Shown here piece after piece: positions 42,675 to 50,773 of a DNA stretch of 64,000 nt (positions within the stretch are counted from its first letter, which is position 1; each line of letters opens with the position of its first letter). This stretch comes from BS750m-G57 sp964607575 (GTDB lineage: Bacteria; Planctomycetota; Phycisphaerae; SM23-33). Both the position numbers and the translations under genes were made by a program. The notes under the pieces are model-generated. The model was not told where the DNA came from. It ran no database searches and was given only the letters and a program-made list of their open reading frames with translations. The stretch covers positions 1 to 64,000 of the forward strand of contig CAZSLS010000009.1 of the NCBI GenBank assembly GCA_964607575.1, written 5' to 3'.

Positions 42675-42893
42675 ATGGATGAGACAATCACACTGACGCT
42701 GCCACGACTGTTCGTAGGCCAGATACTCGTCCTCTTGCACGAGGTGCAACTCGCTTTGTCATCCAGACAGAGTTACGTCTTCGGCGGGCATCTCACCGCC
42801 ACAGAACTCTTCAAAATGATCAAGTACTACAGGGAGATCGCCGACGCTGTCGAACAACAGTACCCAGGGGACATAACGCTCTCGGATTCCTGA
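42675..42893 (+). CDS. Small hypothetical protein, tandem paralogue B
   Basis: A 72-residue protein, MDETITLTLPRLFVGQILVL, clearly a duplicate of the preceding gene, 33 bp downstream. The middle parts have diverged while both ends are conserved, which argues that both are, or were, expressed proteins. Function unknown. Confidence 0.65.
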   Translation: MDETITLTLPRLFVGQILVLLHEVQLALSSRQSYVFGGHLTATELFKMIKYYREIADAVEQQYPGDITLSDS

Positions 42894-43010
42894 AATACAG
42901 AACAGATTACGGGACGTCCAATTCGATCGTATCTACTTTGTGCGTCGTTTCTACATCTCTGCCCAAACATAAACCGCGCTGATACGTCTTGTGAACCATT
43001 ACCCCGTTGC

Positions 43011-43022
43011 AGACTATAGTCT
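43011..43022. promoter_or_regulatory. C-box-like palindrome AGACTATAGTCT at the XRE promoter
   Basis: A perfect 12-bp palindrome with GACT and AGTC half-sites, as in operators of restriction-modification controller (C) proteins, about 60 bp upstream of the XRE start. It overlaps a -10-like TATAGT (43015-43020). Only one box was found; classic C-protein operators often have two. Confidence 0.55.
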
Positions 43023-43081
43023 GACGACCCCCGCTTCATAATCGGCTACCATTGCCCCACCTAACGTGTAGGGCATGCCAT

Positions 43082-43294
43082 ATGAGTATCAGCGAAGCAT
43101 TCGGACTGATCTTGCGCCAGGTGCGGCAAGACAAGGGCCTGACGCAGCAGAGGCTCGGTGAACTTGCCGGATTGCACCGCACCTATGTCAGCCTGTTGGA
43201 ACGTGGACAAAGAACACCGACTCTCGACGTCTTATTTCGTCTTGCCGAATCGCTCGGCGTGTCAGCATCGGATCTGGTTAAGGAACTCGAATGA
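43082..43294 (+). CDS. XRE-family regulator resembling restriction-modification C proteins
   Basis: The frame opens at 43052, but the ATG at 43082 (MSISEAFGLILRQVRQ) gives the usual 70-residue size. The helix-turn-helix is KGLTQQRLGELAGLHRTYVS, then LLERGQRTPTLDVLFRLAES. RTYVS and ER-x-x-R-x-x-T resemble controller proteins such as C.Esp1396I. It lies 16 bp upstream of the nuclease-helicase gene in the same direction, so it likely times that gene's expression. Confidence 0.85.
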   Translation: MSISEAFGLILRQVRQDKGLTQQRLGELAGLHRTYVSLLERGQRTPTLDVLFRLAESLGVSASDLVKELE

Positions 43295-43310
43295 TCTGAG
43301 CGGGGCGTAG

Positions 43311-45320
43311 ATGCCAGCCTATTTACGAAAGACAATTCCGGAGTTTCTGGCCACCAGCCAAGAAAGCATAGTGGGAGATCTGTGCAAGGGTGCAGCAGAG
43401 TCCGGCTTCTCTGAGGTGAAGATTGATCAAATAAAGGAATGGCAAGAAACCACGAGTCTGCTTCAACGCACACTTAATGATCTCTGCGGCAAACTGGATC
43501 AAGCACAGTCGTGGGGAATCCTTCTTGAGTACACAATCCCGTTGCGTCAGAAGCGAATTGACGCTGTTGTCCTCGTCGGGGATGTGATTCTTGTAATCGA
43601 ATTCAAAGCTTCGAACAGACATGACGGATACGCTCGCCATCAAGTAGAAGATTACGCTTTGGACTTGCGTGATTTCCACGCTGAAAGCAATGGGCGAGTT
43701 ATTGTGCCTATCTTAGTGGCCCGCACTGCGGAGATGGAACACCACTACACTGACGAAACATCCGAAGACGCGGTCCGCTCAGTAGTGCTCGCGAACGCCA
43801 CTAATCTTGCCGATGCAATGCTGCAAGGCTTCAAGAGTAATTCATGCCTTGATCACACGACCATAGACCATGAACTGTGGAACAAGTCCCGATACCAGCC
43901 TGTCCCAACGATTATTGAGGCAGCCCAGAGCTTGTACGGTGGTCACAGCGTTGGCGATATCCAGCATTCGCATGCCGATGCACACAATCTCAGTACGACC
44001 ACAGAGAGTCTCGTCTCGGCTATTCGATACGCCCAGGAGAATCGACGCAAGGTTATCTGCTTCGTAACAGGAGTGCCTGGATCCGGCAAGACTTTGACCG
44101 GCTTGAACGCCGTTCATACGCCGGAACTGCTTGCCGAGAGAACATCAATTGGTTCTTTCCTTTCGGGGAATGGCCCTCTGGTGAAGATTGTGTCTGAAGC
44201 ACTTGCACGTGATCAGCATTCTACTCATGGCGTGACCCTAGGTGAGGCGAGACGTGAAGTGAAGACCTTCATCCAGAATGTGCATGTCTTCATGCGTTTC
44301 TACGGTGAGGAGAATACGGAACAGACGCCTTCCGACAATGTCGTTGTTTTTGATGAAGCTCAACGTGCTTGGGACGCCGACAAGGCCCGCAGGAAATGGA
44401 ACCGTGATACCTCTGAGCCAGAAATGCTGTTTGAGATTATGGACAGGCGTGATGACTGGGCTGTGATCATTGCCCTCGTTGGCGGCGGACAGGAGATTCA
44501 CGATGGTGAGGCGGGGCTGGCCGAATGGGGCCGTGCCATGACAAGAGGATTCTCCCACTGGGAAGCGCGTGTATCGCCGCAAGTTCTATGCGGCGGAGTG
44601 AGTGTTGCTGGTAGCAAGTTATTTGAGGAAGCAATCCCATCAGGGGTTTCTGTCATCGAGGAGGATGCTCTTCATCTGGCTGTATCGGTCCGGGCCTGTA
44701 AGGCCAGTAACGTCGCCAAATGGGTCAATACAATGCTTCGAGGCGATAGTACCTCAGCACAGCAGATCATGAGCACCATTGGAGACTTTCCAATTCTGAT
44801 TACAAGAGAATTGCCAGCCGTGCGAGACTGGCTTCAAAGCACAACACGTGGCACTCGCCGCTGTGGTTTAATCACAAGTTCAGGGGCCTTGCGACTTCGC
44901 GCCCATGGCCTGGAAGCTTCCTCTGGTTTTCATGCAAGTTATCCGGTTGAACATTGGTTCCTCGGGCCAAGGACAGATGTCAGATCGTCCTATCAACTCG
45001 AGGTTGCACTGACGGAATTCGAATGTCAGGGCCTTGAGTTAGATCGCGTGGGTATCTGCTGGGGAAGCGACTTCACCCGGGATATGGTAAACAGCTCATG
45101 GAGACACCGACAGTTTAGAGGGGCCAATTGGCAGAACGTCAACAAAGAAGAGAACCGAGACTATCTCTTGAACAAGTATCGCGTGCTCCTGACACGAGCA
45201 CGTGAAGCAATGGTTATCTGGATACCGGAAGGAGACCCAGATGATCCCACACGTGATCCGAAGATACTGAACGACACGGCCGAATACCTCCGTGCCTGTG
45301 GTGTCAAAAAACTCTCTTGA
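43311..45320 (+). CDS. PD-(D/E)XK nuclease-like domain fused to DUF2075/SF1 helicase
   Basis: A 669-residue protein. The N-terminal third has a PD-(D/E)XK-like signature: Glu73 (LLEYTIPLRQ), Asp84 (KRIDAVVLVG), Glu97-x-Lys99 (VILVIEFKAS). Residues from about 245 are a DUF2075/Schlafen-group-like P-loop helicase with Walker A GVPGSGKT (about 254-261), Walker B VVVFDEAQRAWD (about 343-354), QGLELD and YRVLLTRARE. Nuclease-helicase fusions of this sort occur in prokaryotic defence islands. The DNA is visibly more AT-rich than the neighbours, suggesting acquisition. No methyltransferase is nearby. Confidence 0.85.
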   Translation: MPAYLRKTIPEFLATSQESIVGDLCKGAAESGFSEVKIDQIKEWQETTSLLQRTLNDLCGKLDQAQSWGILLEYTIPLRQKRIDAVVLVGDVILVIEFKASNRHDGYARHQVEDYALDLRDFHAESNGRVIVPILVARTAEMEHHYTDETSEDAVRSVVLANATNLADAMLQGFKSNSCLDHTTIDHELWNKSRYQPVPTIIEAAQSLYGGHSVGDIQHSHADAHNLSTTTESLVSAIRYAQENRRKVICFVTGVPGSGKTLTGLNAVHTPELLAERTSIGSFLSGNGPLVKIVSEALARDQHSTHGVTLGEARREVKTFIQNVHVFMRFYGEENTEQTPSDNVVVFDEAQRAWDADKARRKWNRDTSEPEMLFEIMDRRDDWAVIIALVGGGQEIHDGEAGLAEWGRAMTRGFSHWEARVSPQVLCGGVSVAGSKLFEEAIPSGVSVIEEDALHLAVSVRACKASNVAKWVNTMLRGDSTSAQQIMSTIGDFPILITRELPAVRDWLQSTTRGTRRCGLITSSGALRLRAHGLEASSGFHASYPVEHWFLGPRTDVRSSYQLEVALTEFECQGLELDRVGICWGSDFTRDMVNSSWRHRQFRGANWQNVNKEENRDYLLNKYRVLLTRAREAMVIWIPEGDPDDPTRDPKILNDTAEYLRACGVKKLS

Positions 45321-45685
45321 AGAGTAGTCGACCGTTCTGGCAAACCGTGCTATCCGTGTCATCCGTGGCAGAAGCCGTAGACGTTTGCCGTGGCTTACCT
45401 TTGTGTCCCCCGATGTGCTTCGGGACTTCCGCTTCGCTCCAGCTTTGTGGCAAGAGCCGTAGCCGTTTGCCGTAACTACCCCCCCCAGATCGCCCTTGCA
45501 CCGGGCCCCGCACAGGATACAATTACGGTTGGAGTTCCGCGACCCCGATGTGCTTCGGGACGGGGAGTGAGGGTATCCAGGACACCGCGGGAGCCCTGCA
45601 GCGAAATATCCACTATATGGCGTGCGTTATTGCTTAAGCAGGGAAAAACCCGGAATCGATACTAACCCCAGGAAAGGATCAACAC
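45321..45685. repeat. Intergenic stretch with degenerate direct repeats and hairpins
   Basis: No gene is seen. GTGGCAGAAGCCGTAGACG (from 45366) and GTGGCAAGAGCCGTAGCCG (from about 45450) begin two 31-bp repeats, 26 of 31 identical. CCCGATGTGCTTCGGGAC occurs at 45409-45426 and 45544-45561, each able to form a short hairpin and related to the palindrome at 30347. AGGAAAGGA before 45686 is the ribosome binding site of the next gene. Confidence 0.65.
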
Positions 45686-46930
45686 GTGGAAAACCAGAAG
45701 AGTAAACCTACAAAGGACCGGGGCACGGCCCTGGGTCGAAGAACGTTCCTGAAAGCGGCCGCAGGCGCCGCGGCGCTACCGTACTTTATCCCGGGCTCGG
45801 CGCTGGGGAAAGACGGTAAGACCGCGCCGAGTAACCGTATCGTGATGGCCGGTATCGGCATCGGTAATATGGGGCGGGGCGACCAGCGTGCATTCCTGAA
45901 TCGCGGCGATGTCCAGTATGTGGGCATGTGCGACGTGAGAAAGAACGTTCGCGACGGTATGAAAAACAGCGTGGACAGGAAGTACAAGAACAAGGACTGC
46001 AAAGTCTACAACGACTACCGCGAAATCATGGTCCGCGATGACATCGACGCGGTGCATTGCGCGACACCGGACCACTGGCACGCGATCATGGTAATCGATG
46101 CATGCCGCAACGGAAAGGACATCTACTGCCAGAAGCCCGAGACCAAGACGCTCCGCGAAGGCAAGCTGATGATCGAGGCGGCCAGGCGTTACAATCGCGT
46201 CGTATCCGGCGGCAGCCAGCGCGTGATGGGGGATTACCGGCGCGTGGTCAACCCATGCTGGAACGGTGACAAGGGCAAGATCAAGTCGATCAACGTTAAC
46301 GTCGGCCCGTTCCCCAAGGAATGCAACAAGAAGGGCGAGGCGATCCCCGCCGGATTCGACTGGGACATGTGGTTGGGACCGGCACCCTGGGCGCCGTACC
46401 ACCCCCACCGCTGCAGCGGTAGTTTCAGCATCAACGGAACATCCTGGCGGTCGTTCAAAGATTACTCAGGCGGCGGAATGACCGACTGGGGCGCACACCA
46501 CTTCGGCGGCGCTACGTTCGCCATTGACGTACGCGAATTCGAGCCCGAGGAAGTCATCTTCCATAACGAAAATGGCAAGAAGTGGGCGACCTGCCGCTTC
46601 CCCAACGGAAAGATGATTCATCACCAGCACCCGGGCCAGGGCAACCTGCACGTGATAGGCACGAAGGAAAAAATCCCCTCCAAGCCCATCCCCAAGTACT
46701 CCGGAACCGGCGGAATCTACGGTGACTTCATCGACTGCGTCAAGACGCGCAAAAGACCCTTCCGCGACATCGAATTCGCTGTCCACACCGCAACCGTCTG
46801 CCACCTCTTCCTTGCTGCATACGAACTGGAACGGTCGCTGAAGTGGGACACGGTAAAGCAGCAGTTCACAGGCGACGACGAAGCCAACCGCCTGGTCGAC
46901 GTTGTCAGAAGAGAGCCCTGGGTAATCTAA
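45686..46930 (+). CDS. Gfo/Idh/MocA family oxidoreductase with Tat signal (GTG start)
   Basis: The start is GTG at 45686, about 7 bp after GGAAAGGA. A Tat leader (LGRRTFLKAAAGAAALP) precedes IVMAGIGIGNMGRGDQRAFL (nucleotide binding), HCATPDHWHAIM and DIYCQKPETKTLREG (QKP variant). GMTDWGAHHFGGATFAI lies in the substrate domain. It has 414 residues and is followed 33 bp later by a HEAT-repeat gene. It resembles the protein at 39417 in layout. Confidence 0.93.
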   Translation: MENQKSKPTKDRGTALGRRTFLKAAAGAAALPYFIPGSALGKDGKTAPSNRIVMAGIGIGNMGRGDQRAFLNRGDVQYVGMCDVRKNVRDGMKNSVDRKYKNKDCKVYNDYREIMVRDDIDAVHCATPDHWHAIMVIDACRNGKDIYCQKPETKTLREGKLMIEAARRYNRVVSGGSQRVMGDYRRVVNPCWNGDKGKIKSINVNVGPFPKECNKKGEAIPAGFDWDMWLGPAPWAPYHPHRCSGSFSINGTSWRSFKDYSGGGMTDWGAHHFGGATFAIDVREFEPEEVIFHNENGKKWATCRFPNGKMIHHQHPGQGNLHVIGTKEKIPSKPIPKYSGTGGIYGDFIDCVKTRKRPFRDIEFAVHTATVCHLFLAAYELERSLKWDTVKQQFTGDDEANRLVDVVRREPWVI

Positions 46931-46963
46931 AAAAACGATAGTTTCAACAAGGAGACTTGAATT

Positions 46964-47782
46964 ATGACGAACAAGAGAATTGCAACAATGACGCTGGCGG
47001 CCGGAGCGGTCGCCGCAGTCGCTGACCAGGCCGCCGCCGCCAAAAAGAAAAAGGCCCCCGCCAAGAAAGGCCCCGCCACACTGGATGAGGCATTAGCACT
47101 GCTCAAGACTTATGACTGGGGCGAAAAGCGCAGCTTCCTGAACCTGATCGACAAGGCGGTCATCGCCACGCACGGCGATGCGGCAGGACGCAAGAAACTG
47201 GAAAAGAGCCTCGTCGACGCACTTACCGGCAAGATCTCACGATCCGCACAGGACTTTATCTGCCGCAGGCTGAGAGTCATCGGCACGGCGAGCAGCGTCA
47301 AGGCACTAGCCGCTCTTCTTGCCGACGAGGAGACCTCGGCCATCGCACGCTTCGCCCTGGCAGACATCTCCGACGATTCAGCGGTCGATGCGCTGCGGGC
47401 CGCGCTGCCGAAGGTAAGCAGCAAGATCAAACCGGGCATTATCGGTTCGCTGGGCATGCGTCGCGACAAGAAGAGCACCGCGGCGATCGCCAAGTTACTC
47501 GGCGACTCCGATATCCTGGTCGCCCGCGCCGCTGCACGCGCGCTGGCGTTGATCGGCACGACGGCTGCGGCCAGGGCACTGAGCGCCTGTGCCAAGAAAG
47601 CACCCGCCAAGCTGAAGATGAACGTCTCCGACGCATGCCTGGTCTGTGCCGAGCAGTTGCTGGCCGACGGCGAGAAAACCGCTGCGATAGCCATGTACAA
47701 CGGGCTCAAGGGCGCCGATCAGTCCAAGCACGTCAAGGTTGCGGCCATGAAAGGACTGCTGACCGCGGCGTCCAAGAAGTAA
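46964..47782 (+). CDS. HEAT-repeat protein, small
   Basis: A 272-residue protein with AAGGAG before the ATG. A leader (IATMTLAAGAVAAVADQAAA) is followed by a Lys/Ala/Pro-rich linker and several HEAT-like helical pairs (SSVKALAALLADEETSAIAR, then FALADISDDSAVDALRAALP; STAAIAKLLGDSDILVARAA). These repeats mediate protein binding. Together with the larger HEAT protein at 48009 it may scaffold extracytoplasmic assemblies. No enzyme motif. Confidence 0.82.
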   Translation: MTNKRIATMTLAAGAVAAVADQAAAAKKKKAPAKKGPATLDEALALLKTYDWGEKRSFLNLIDKAVIATHGDAAGRKKLEKSLVDALTGKISRSAQDFICRRLRVIGTASSVKALAALLADEETSAIARFALADISDDSAVDALRAALPKVSSKIKPGIIGSLGMRRDKKSTAAIAKLLGDSDILVARAAARALALIGTTAAARALSACAKKAPAKLKMNVSDACLVCAEQLLADGEKTAAIAMYNGLKGADQSKHVKVAAMKGLLTAASKK

Positions 47783-47814
47783 AACCGCGCAGAGATGCGT
47801 GAAAAGACTTTTTT

Positions 47815-47975
47815 GAGCAGGTGATCAGGTGAGCAGTAGACCGCAGGCGAGCTAAGTGTTCGACGGTCATGCTAAAGGCGTACCTTCTGTGGTTGCCGTT
47901 TCACCTGTCACCTGCTCTACCGCTCGCCTGCTCTGTGTGTGACCAGTTTTTCCCCCGGAAAAACTGGCCACACAC
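47815..47975. repeat. Interleaved inverted repeats with an 18-bp hairpin
   Basis: GTGTGTGACCAGTTTTTC (47935-47952) pairs with GAAAAACTGGCCACACAC (47958-47975), one mismatch in 18, loop five bases. Upstream, GAGCAGGTGATCAGGTGA (47815-47832) is inverted at 47901-47917 and GCAGGCGAGC (47843-47852) at 47922-47931. The last two pairs interleave. They fill the gap between two HEAT genes. Confidence 0.75.
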
Positions 47976-48008
47976 GCCGGTGCGGGCTCTTCAACAAAAG
48001 ACAAAATC

Positions 48009-49376
48009 ATGAAGCCCAGCAATACACGATATGCCAACGGCCTTATTCTCGCCGCCGTCCTGCTGTCGGTCGGTTTCGCCCCATTTCTGACCGGCGTTGC
48101 GCGCGCCGCCGACAACGAGGTGGTCGATATGATCGTCGAGTTGCTCAGCGGCTCGGACAACGACATGCGCGTTATGGCGATCCAGCAGATTCGTGAAAAA
48201 GTTCCAGGCAAGGACGCGACCCTGCGTTTCGTCGCGCTGCTGGACAAACTCCCGGGCGACCTGCAGATCAAGCTGATCGATGCACTGGGCGCCCGCGGCG
48301 ATATCGCCGCACGACCGGCGATTCTTAAAATGCTTAACAGCAAGACCCCTGCCATGCGCGTCACGGCCGCCAGCGCCCTGTCCGGCGTAGCGAGTCCCGA
48401 TGATATTCCCGTACTGGCGAAGCTGGCGGCGAGGGGGTCGGACCCCGAAAAAAACGCCGCCAGGAACACCCTCCGAAAGCTTCGCGGCGACAAGATGAAC
48501 GCCGCGATGACCGAGGCCCTGAAAAACGCCGACACAAAGACGAAAACCGAACTGATTACCGCGCTAACTGACCTTAACGTGAAGACCTCATTGCCCGTAG
48601 TGCTCGAAAGCGTCGATGATTCCGACCTGGCGGTGAGGCTGGCGGTACTCAGCGCGCTTCGCGCCATGGCGGATGAAAACTACACCGCGGTGCTCGTAAA
48701 ACGTCTCACATCGGCAAAGGACAAAACAGAACGCAGGAAGGCGGCGCTGGCGTTGCTGTCCGTGTGCGGACGTGGCAAAACGAAATGCGCCGAAGCCGTG
48801 ATTGCCGGGTTTGACGGCTCCGACGCGACGACACGCATTCTCCTGATGCGAGTCCTGACTGAAGCCGGCGGGCCAAAATCCCTGAACGAGATTGTCACCC
48901 GCTTGAAAGACGATGACAAAGCCGTCAGTACGGCGGCGTTGCGAGTACTGACCGGTTGGCCCGACCGCGGCGCCACTGTCCACCTGAAGAAACTGGCGGG
49001 CGACGTCAAGAATCTGAGGAATCATATTCTGGCGATCCGCGGTATGGTCCGGTTGGCCGGTCCGGGAAAGGACCGTCCCGCGGACCTCGCGACGTTGAGC
49101 GAAGCGATGAAGCTGGCCACGCGCAAGGAAGAGAAGGTCCTGGTGCTGGGCACTCTCGGTACGATCCCGACGTTGGAATCGCTGACCCAGGTTGCGGCCG
49201 CCATGGACACACCCGCGCTGGCGGAAGACGCGTGCCTGGCCGCAGTGCTGATTTCCGAAAAGATCACCGGAGGCGACAAGGCCCGGGTGCGGGCGGTGAT
49301 GCAGAAGGTGGTCAAGACCGTCAAGAACGAAAAGACGCTGGCCAGGGCGAAGAAGCTGCTTGCTGCTGACCGGTGA
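48009..49376 (+). CDS. HEAT-repeat secreted protein
   Basis: A 455-residue protein with a signal peptide (LILAAVLLSVGFAPFLTGVA) and repeated HEAT units through the length (GDLQIKLIDALGARGDIAAR, DSDLAVRLAVLSALRAMADE, ATTRILLMRVLTEAGGPKSL). No ribosome binding site of standard form was seen before the ATG. It is the second HEAT protein in a row and probably shares a role with the one at 46964. A long opposite frame over this region is a codon-bias shadow. Confidence 0.85.
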   Translation: MKPSNTRYANGLILAAVLLSVGFAPFLTGVARAADNEVVDMIVELLSGSDNDMRVMAIQQIREKVPGKDATLRFVALLDKLPGDLQIKLIDALGARGDIAARPAILKMLNSKTPAMRVTAASALSGVASPDDIPVLAKLAARGSDPEKNAARNTLRKLRGDKMNAAMTEALKNADTKTKTELITALTDLNVKTSLPVVLESVDDSDLAVRLAVLSALRAMADENYTAVLVKRLTSAKDKTERRKAALALLSVCGRGKTKCAEAVIAGFDGSDATTRILLMRVLTEAGGPKSLNEIVTRLKDDDKAVSTAALRVLTGWPDRGATVHLKKLAGDVKNLRNHILAIRGMVRLAGPGKDRPADLATLSEAMKLATRKEEKVLVLGTLGTIPTLESLTQVAAAMDTPALAEDACLAAVLISEKITGGDKARVRAVMQKVVKTVKNEKTLARAKKLLAADR

Positions 49377-49463
49377 CCGGTAACGGCTCCCGGGGGAGTA
49401 CTTTGAACTCCCAGAGTGAGTAACCGAATTGCCAAACGCCTGGGAAACGGATACCTTCTGGTT

Positions 49464-50768
49464 ATGCGGCCGAAGAGTATATGGCTTGTTGGTGTCGCTC
49501 TGCTGTGCACTACCTCGTCTGGATGGGCGAAGGAGTGGTACGTGTCGACCGGCGGTAAGGTCGATGGTGACGGCAGCGTTAAGCGGGCCTGGGATTTGGC
49601 GTCTGCTCTGGGTGGGCGGAAAGAGATTCGCCCGGGGGATACTGTCTGGATCGGCGGGGGGACTTACAAGTTTGGCGATCGCAAGTTGGGGTCGGCAGGT
49701 TACGAGGTGAAGTTGGTCGGGGCGAAGGGCAAGCCGATTGTTGTTCGTGGGGTTGCGGGGAAGCGTGTGACGATTGACGGGGGGCTTTCGGTTCGCGCAC
49801 CATCGGATTATCTGTGGATTCGCGATCTTGAGATTGTGGTCTCTGAGAATCTGCCCGGCGGTCCGTCGCGGGTGCTGAGCGAGGGCGGTTCGCATCCGAA
49901 GAGTTACGCTCGCCCCTGGGGCGGACTGAACGTCTATACGGGGCGGGAGTGCAAGTTCATTAACCTGGTAATCCACGATAACGCCCAGGGTATAAGCTGG
50001 TGGAAGGGCTCGACCGACAGCGAAGTTTACGGGTGCATCGTTTACGATAACGGTTGGAAGGGACCCGATCGCGGGCATGGGCACGCGATCTACACCCAGA
50101 ACGCCGAAGGCGTCAAGACGATCTCCGACTGCATCATGACCGGCGGGTACGGGCAGACGATGCATGCGTACGGCTCGAAACGCGCGTGGGTGGACAACTA
50201 TTTTATTACGGGCAATATTGCGTATGCCGGGGCGCGGTTTCTGGTCGGCGGCGGGCGTCCGAGCAAGGGGATCAGGGTGACCGAAAACATGCTGCACGGG
50301 GTGTCGATGCAGATCGGATACAACGCCCCGCATAACGAGGACTGCCTCGTGCGGGACAACGTTATCATCGACGGTGCATTGAGCATCGTGCGGTACAAGA
50401 AGGTGGTCCGGTCCGGGAACCTGGTGGTGGCGCCGCCGGCGCCGCGGCCGGCGGATGCGCCGGGGCGAGTGATCGTGCGGGGCAATAAGTACGATGCGAA
50501 CAGGGCGCACGTTGCGATATTCAACTGGGCGCAGAAGGACAGCGTTTTGGTAAAGGCCGGGCCTGTCAGAGATATTCAACCAAAGACGCCGAAAGGCGCG
50601 CGGACATATTTAAGACAATTCCTGAAGCGTGGTAGTCCATATCGGCTGATGGACCCGCAGAACTTCTACGGTAAGCCGTTACTGAAGGGCACCTACGACG
50701 GTAAGGCGATAAAAGTACCAATGAAGGGCCGCAAGTTCGCGGCGTTTGTTCTGATACGTCGGGTTTAA
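49464..50768 (+). CDS. Right-handed parallel beta-helix secreted protein
   Basis: A GTG at 49416 is in frame, but the ATG at 49464 starts a signal peptide (SIWLVGVALLCTTSSGWA), giving 434 residues. The order DGDGSVKRAWDLASAL, IRPGDTVWIGGGTYKF and PIVVRGVAGKRVTIDGG is typical of right-handed beta-helix/pectate-lyase-like secreted proteins. Repeating N-x-I/V turns (CKFINLVIHDNAQGISWWKG; DCLVRDNVIIDGALSI) form later coils. It could be a polysaccharide lyase or a binding protein; no catalytic residues were identified. Confidence 0.82.
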   Translation: MRPKSIWLVGVALLCTTSSGWAKEWYVSTGGKVDGDGSVKRAWDLASALGGRKEIRPGDTVWIGGGTYKFGDRKLGSAGYEVKLVGAKGKPIVVRGVAGKRVTIDGGLSVRAPSDYLWIRDLEIVVSENLPGGPSRVLSEGGSHPKSYARPWGGLNVYTGRECKFINLVIHDNAQGISWWKGSTDSEVYGCIVYDNGWKGPDRGHGHAIYTQNAEGVKTISDCIMTGGYGQTMHAYGSKRAWVDNYFITGNIAYAGARFLVGGGRPSKGIRVTENMLHGVSMQIGYNAPHNEDCLVRDNVIIDGALSIVRYKKVVRSGNLVVAPPAPRPADAPGRVIVRGNKYDANRAHVAIFNWAQKDSVLVKAGPVRDIQPKTPKGARTYLRQFLKRGSPYRLMDPQNFYGKPLLKGTYDGKAIKVPMKGRKFAAFVLIRRV

Positions 50769-50773
50769 GCTGC

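Noticed and set aside
43311..45320. Classical type II restriction-modification system
   Set aside because: No methyltransferase gene is found next to the C-protein-like regulator, and the effector is a nuclease-helicase fusion rather than a plain endonuclease.
48588..50579. 663-codon open frame on the reverse strand
   Set aside because: It runs across the ends of two well-supported forward genes (HEAT and beta-helix), has no recognisable domain and reflects high-GC codon bias.
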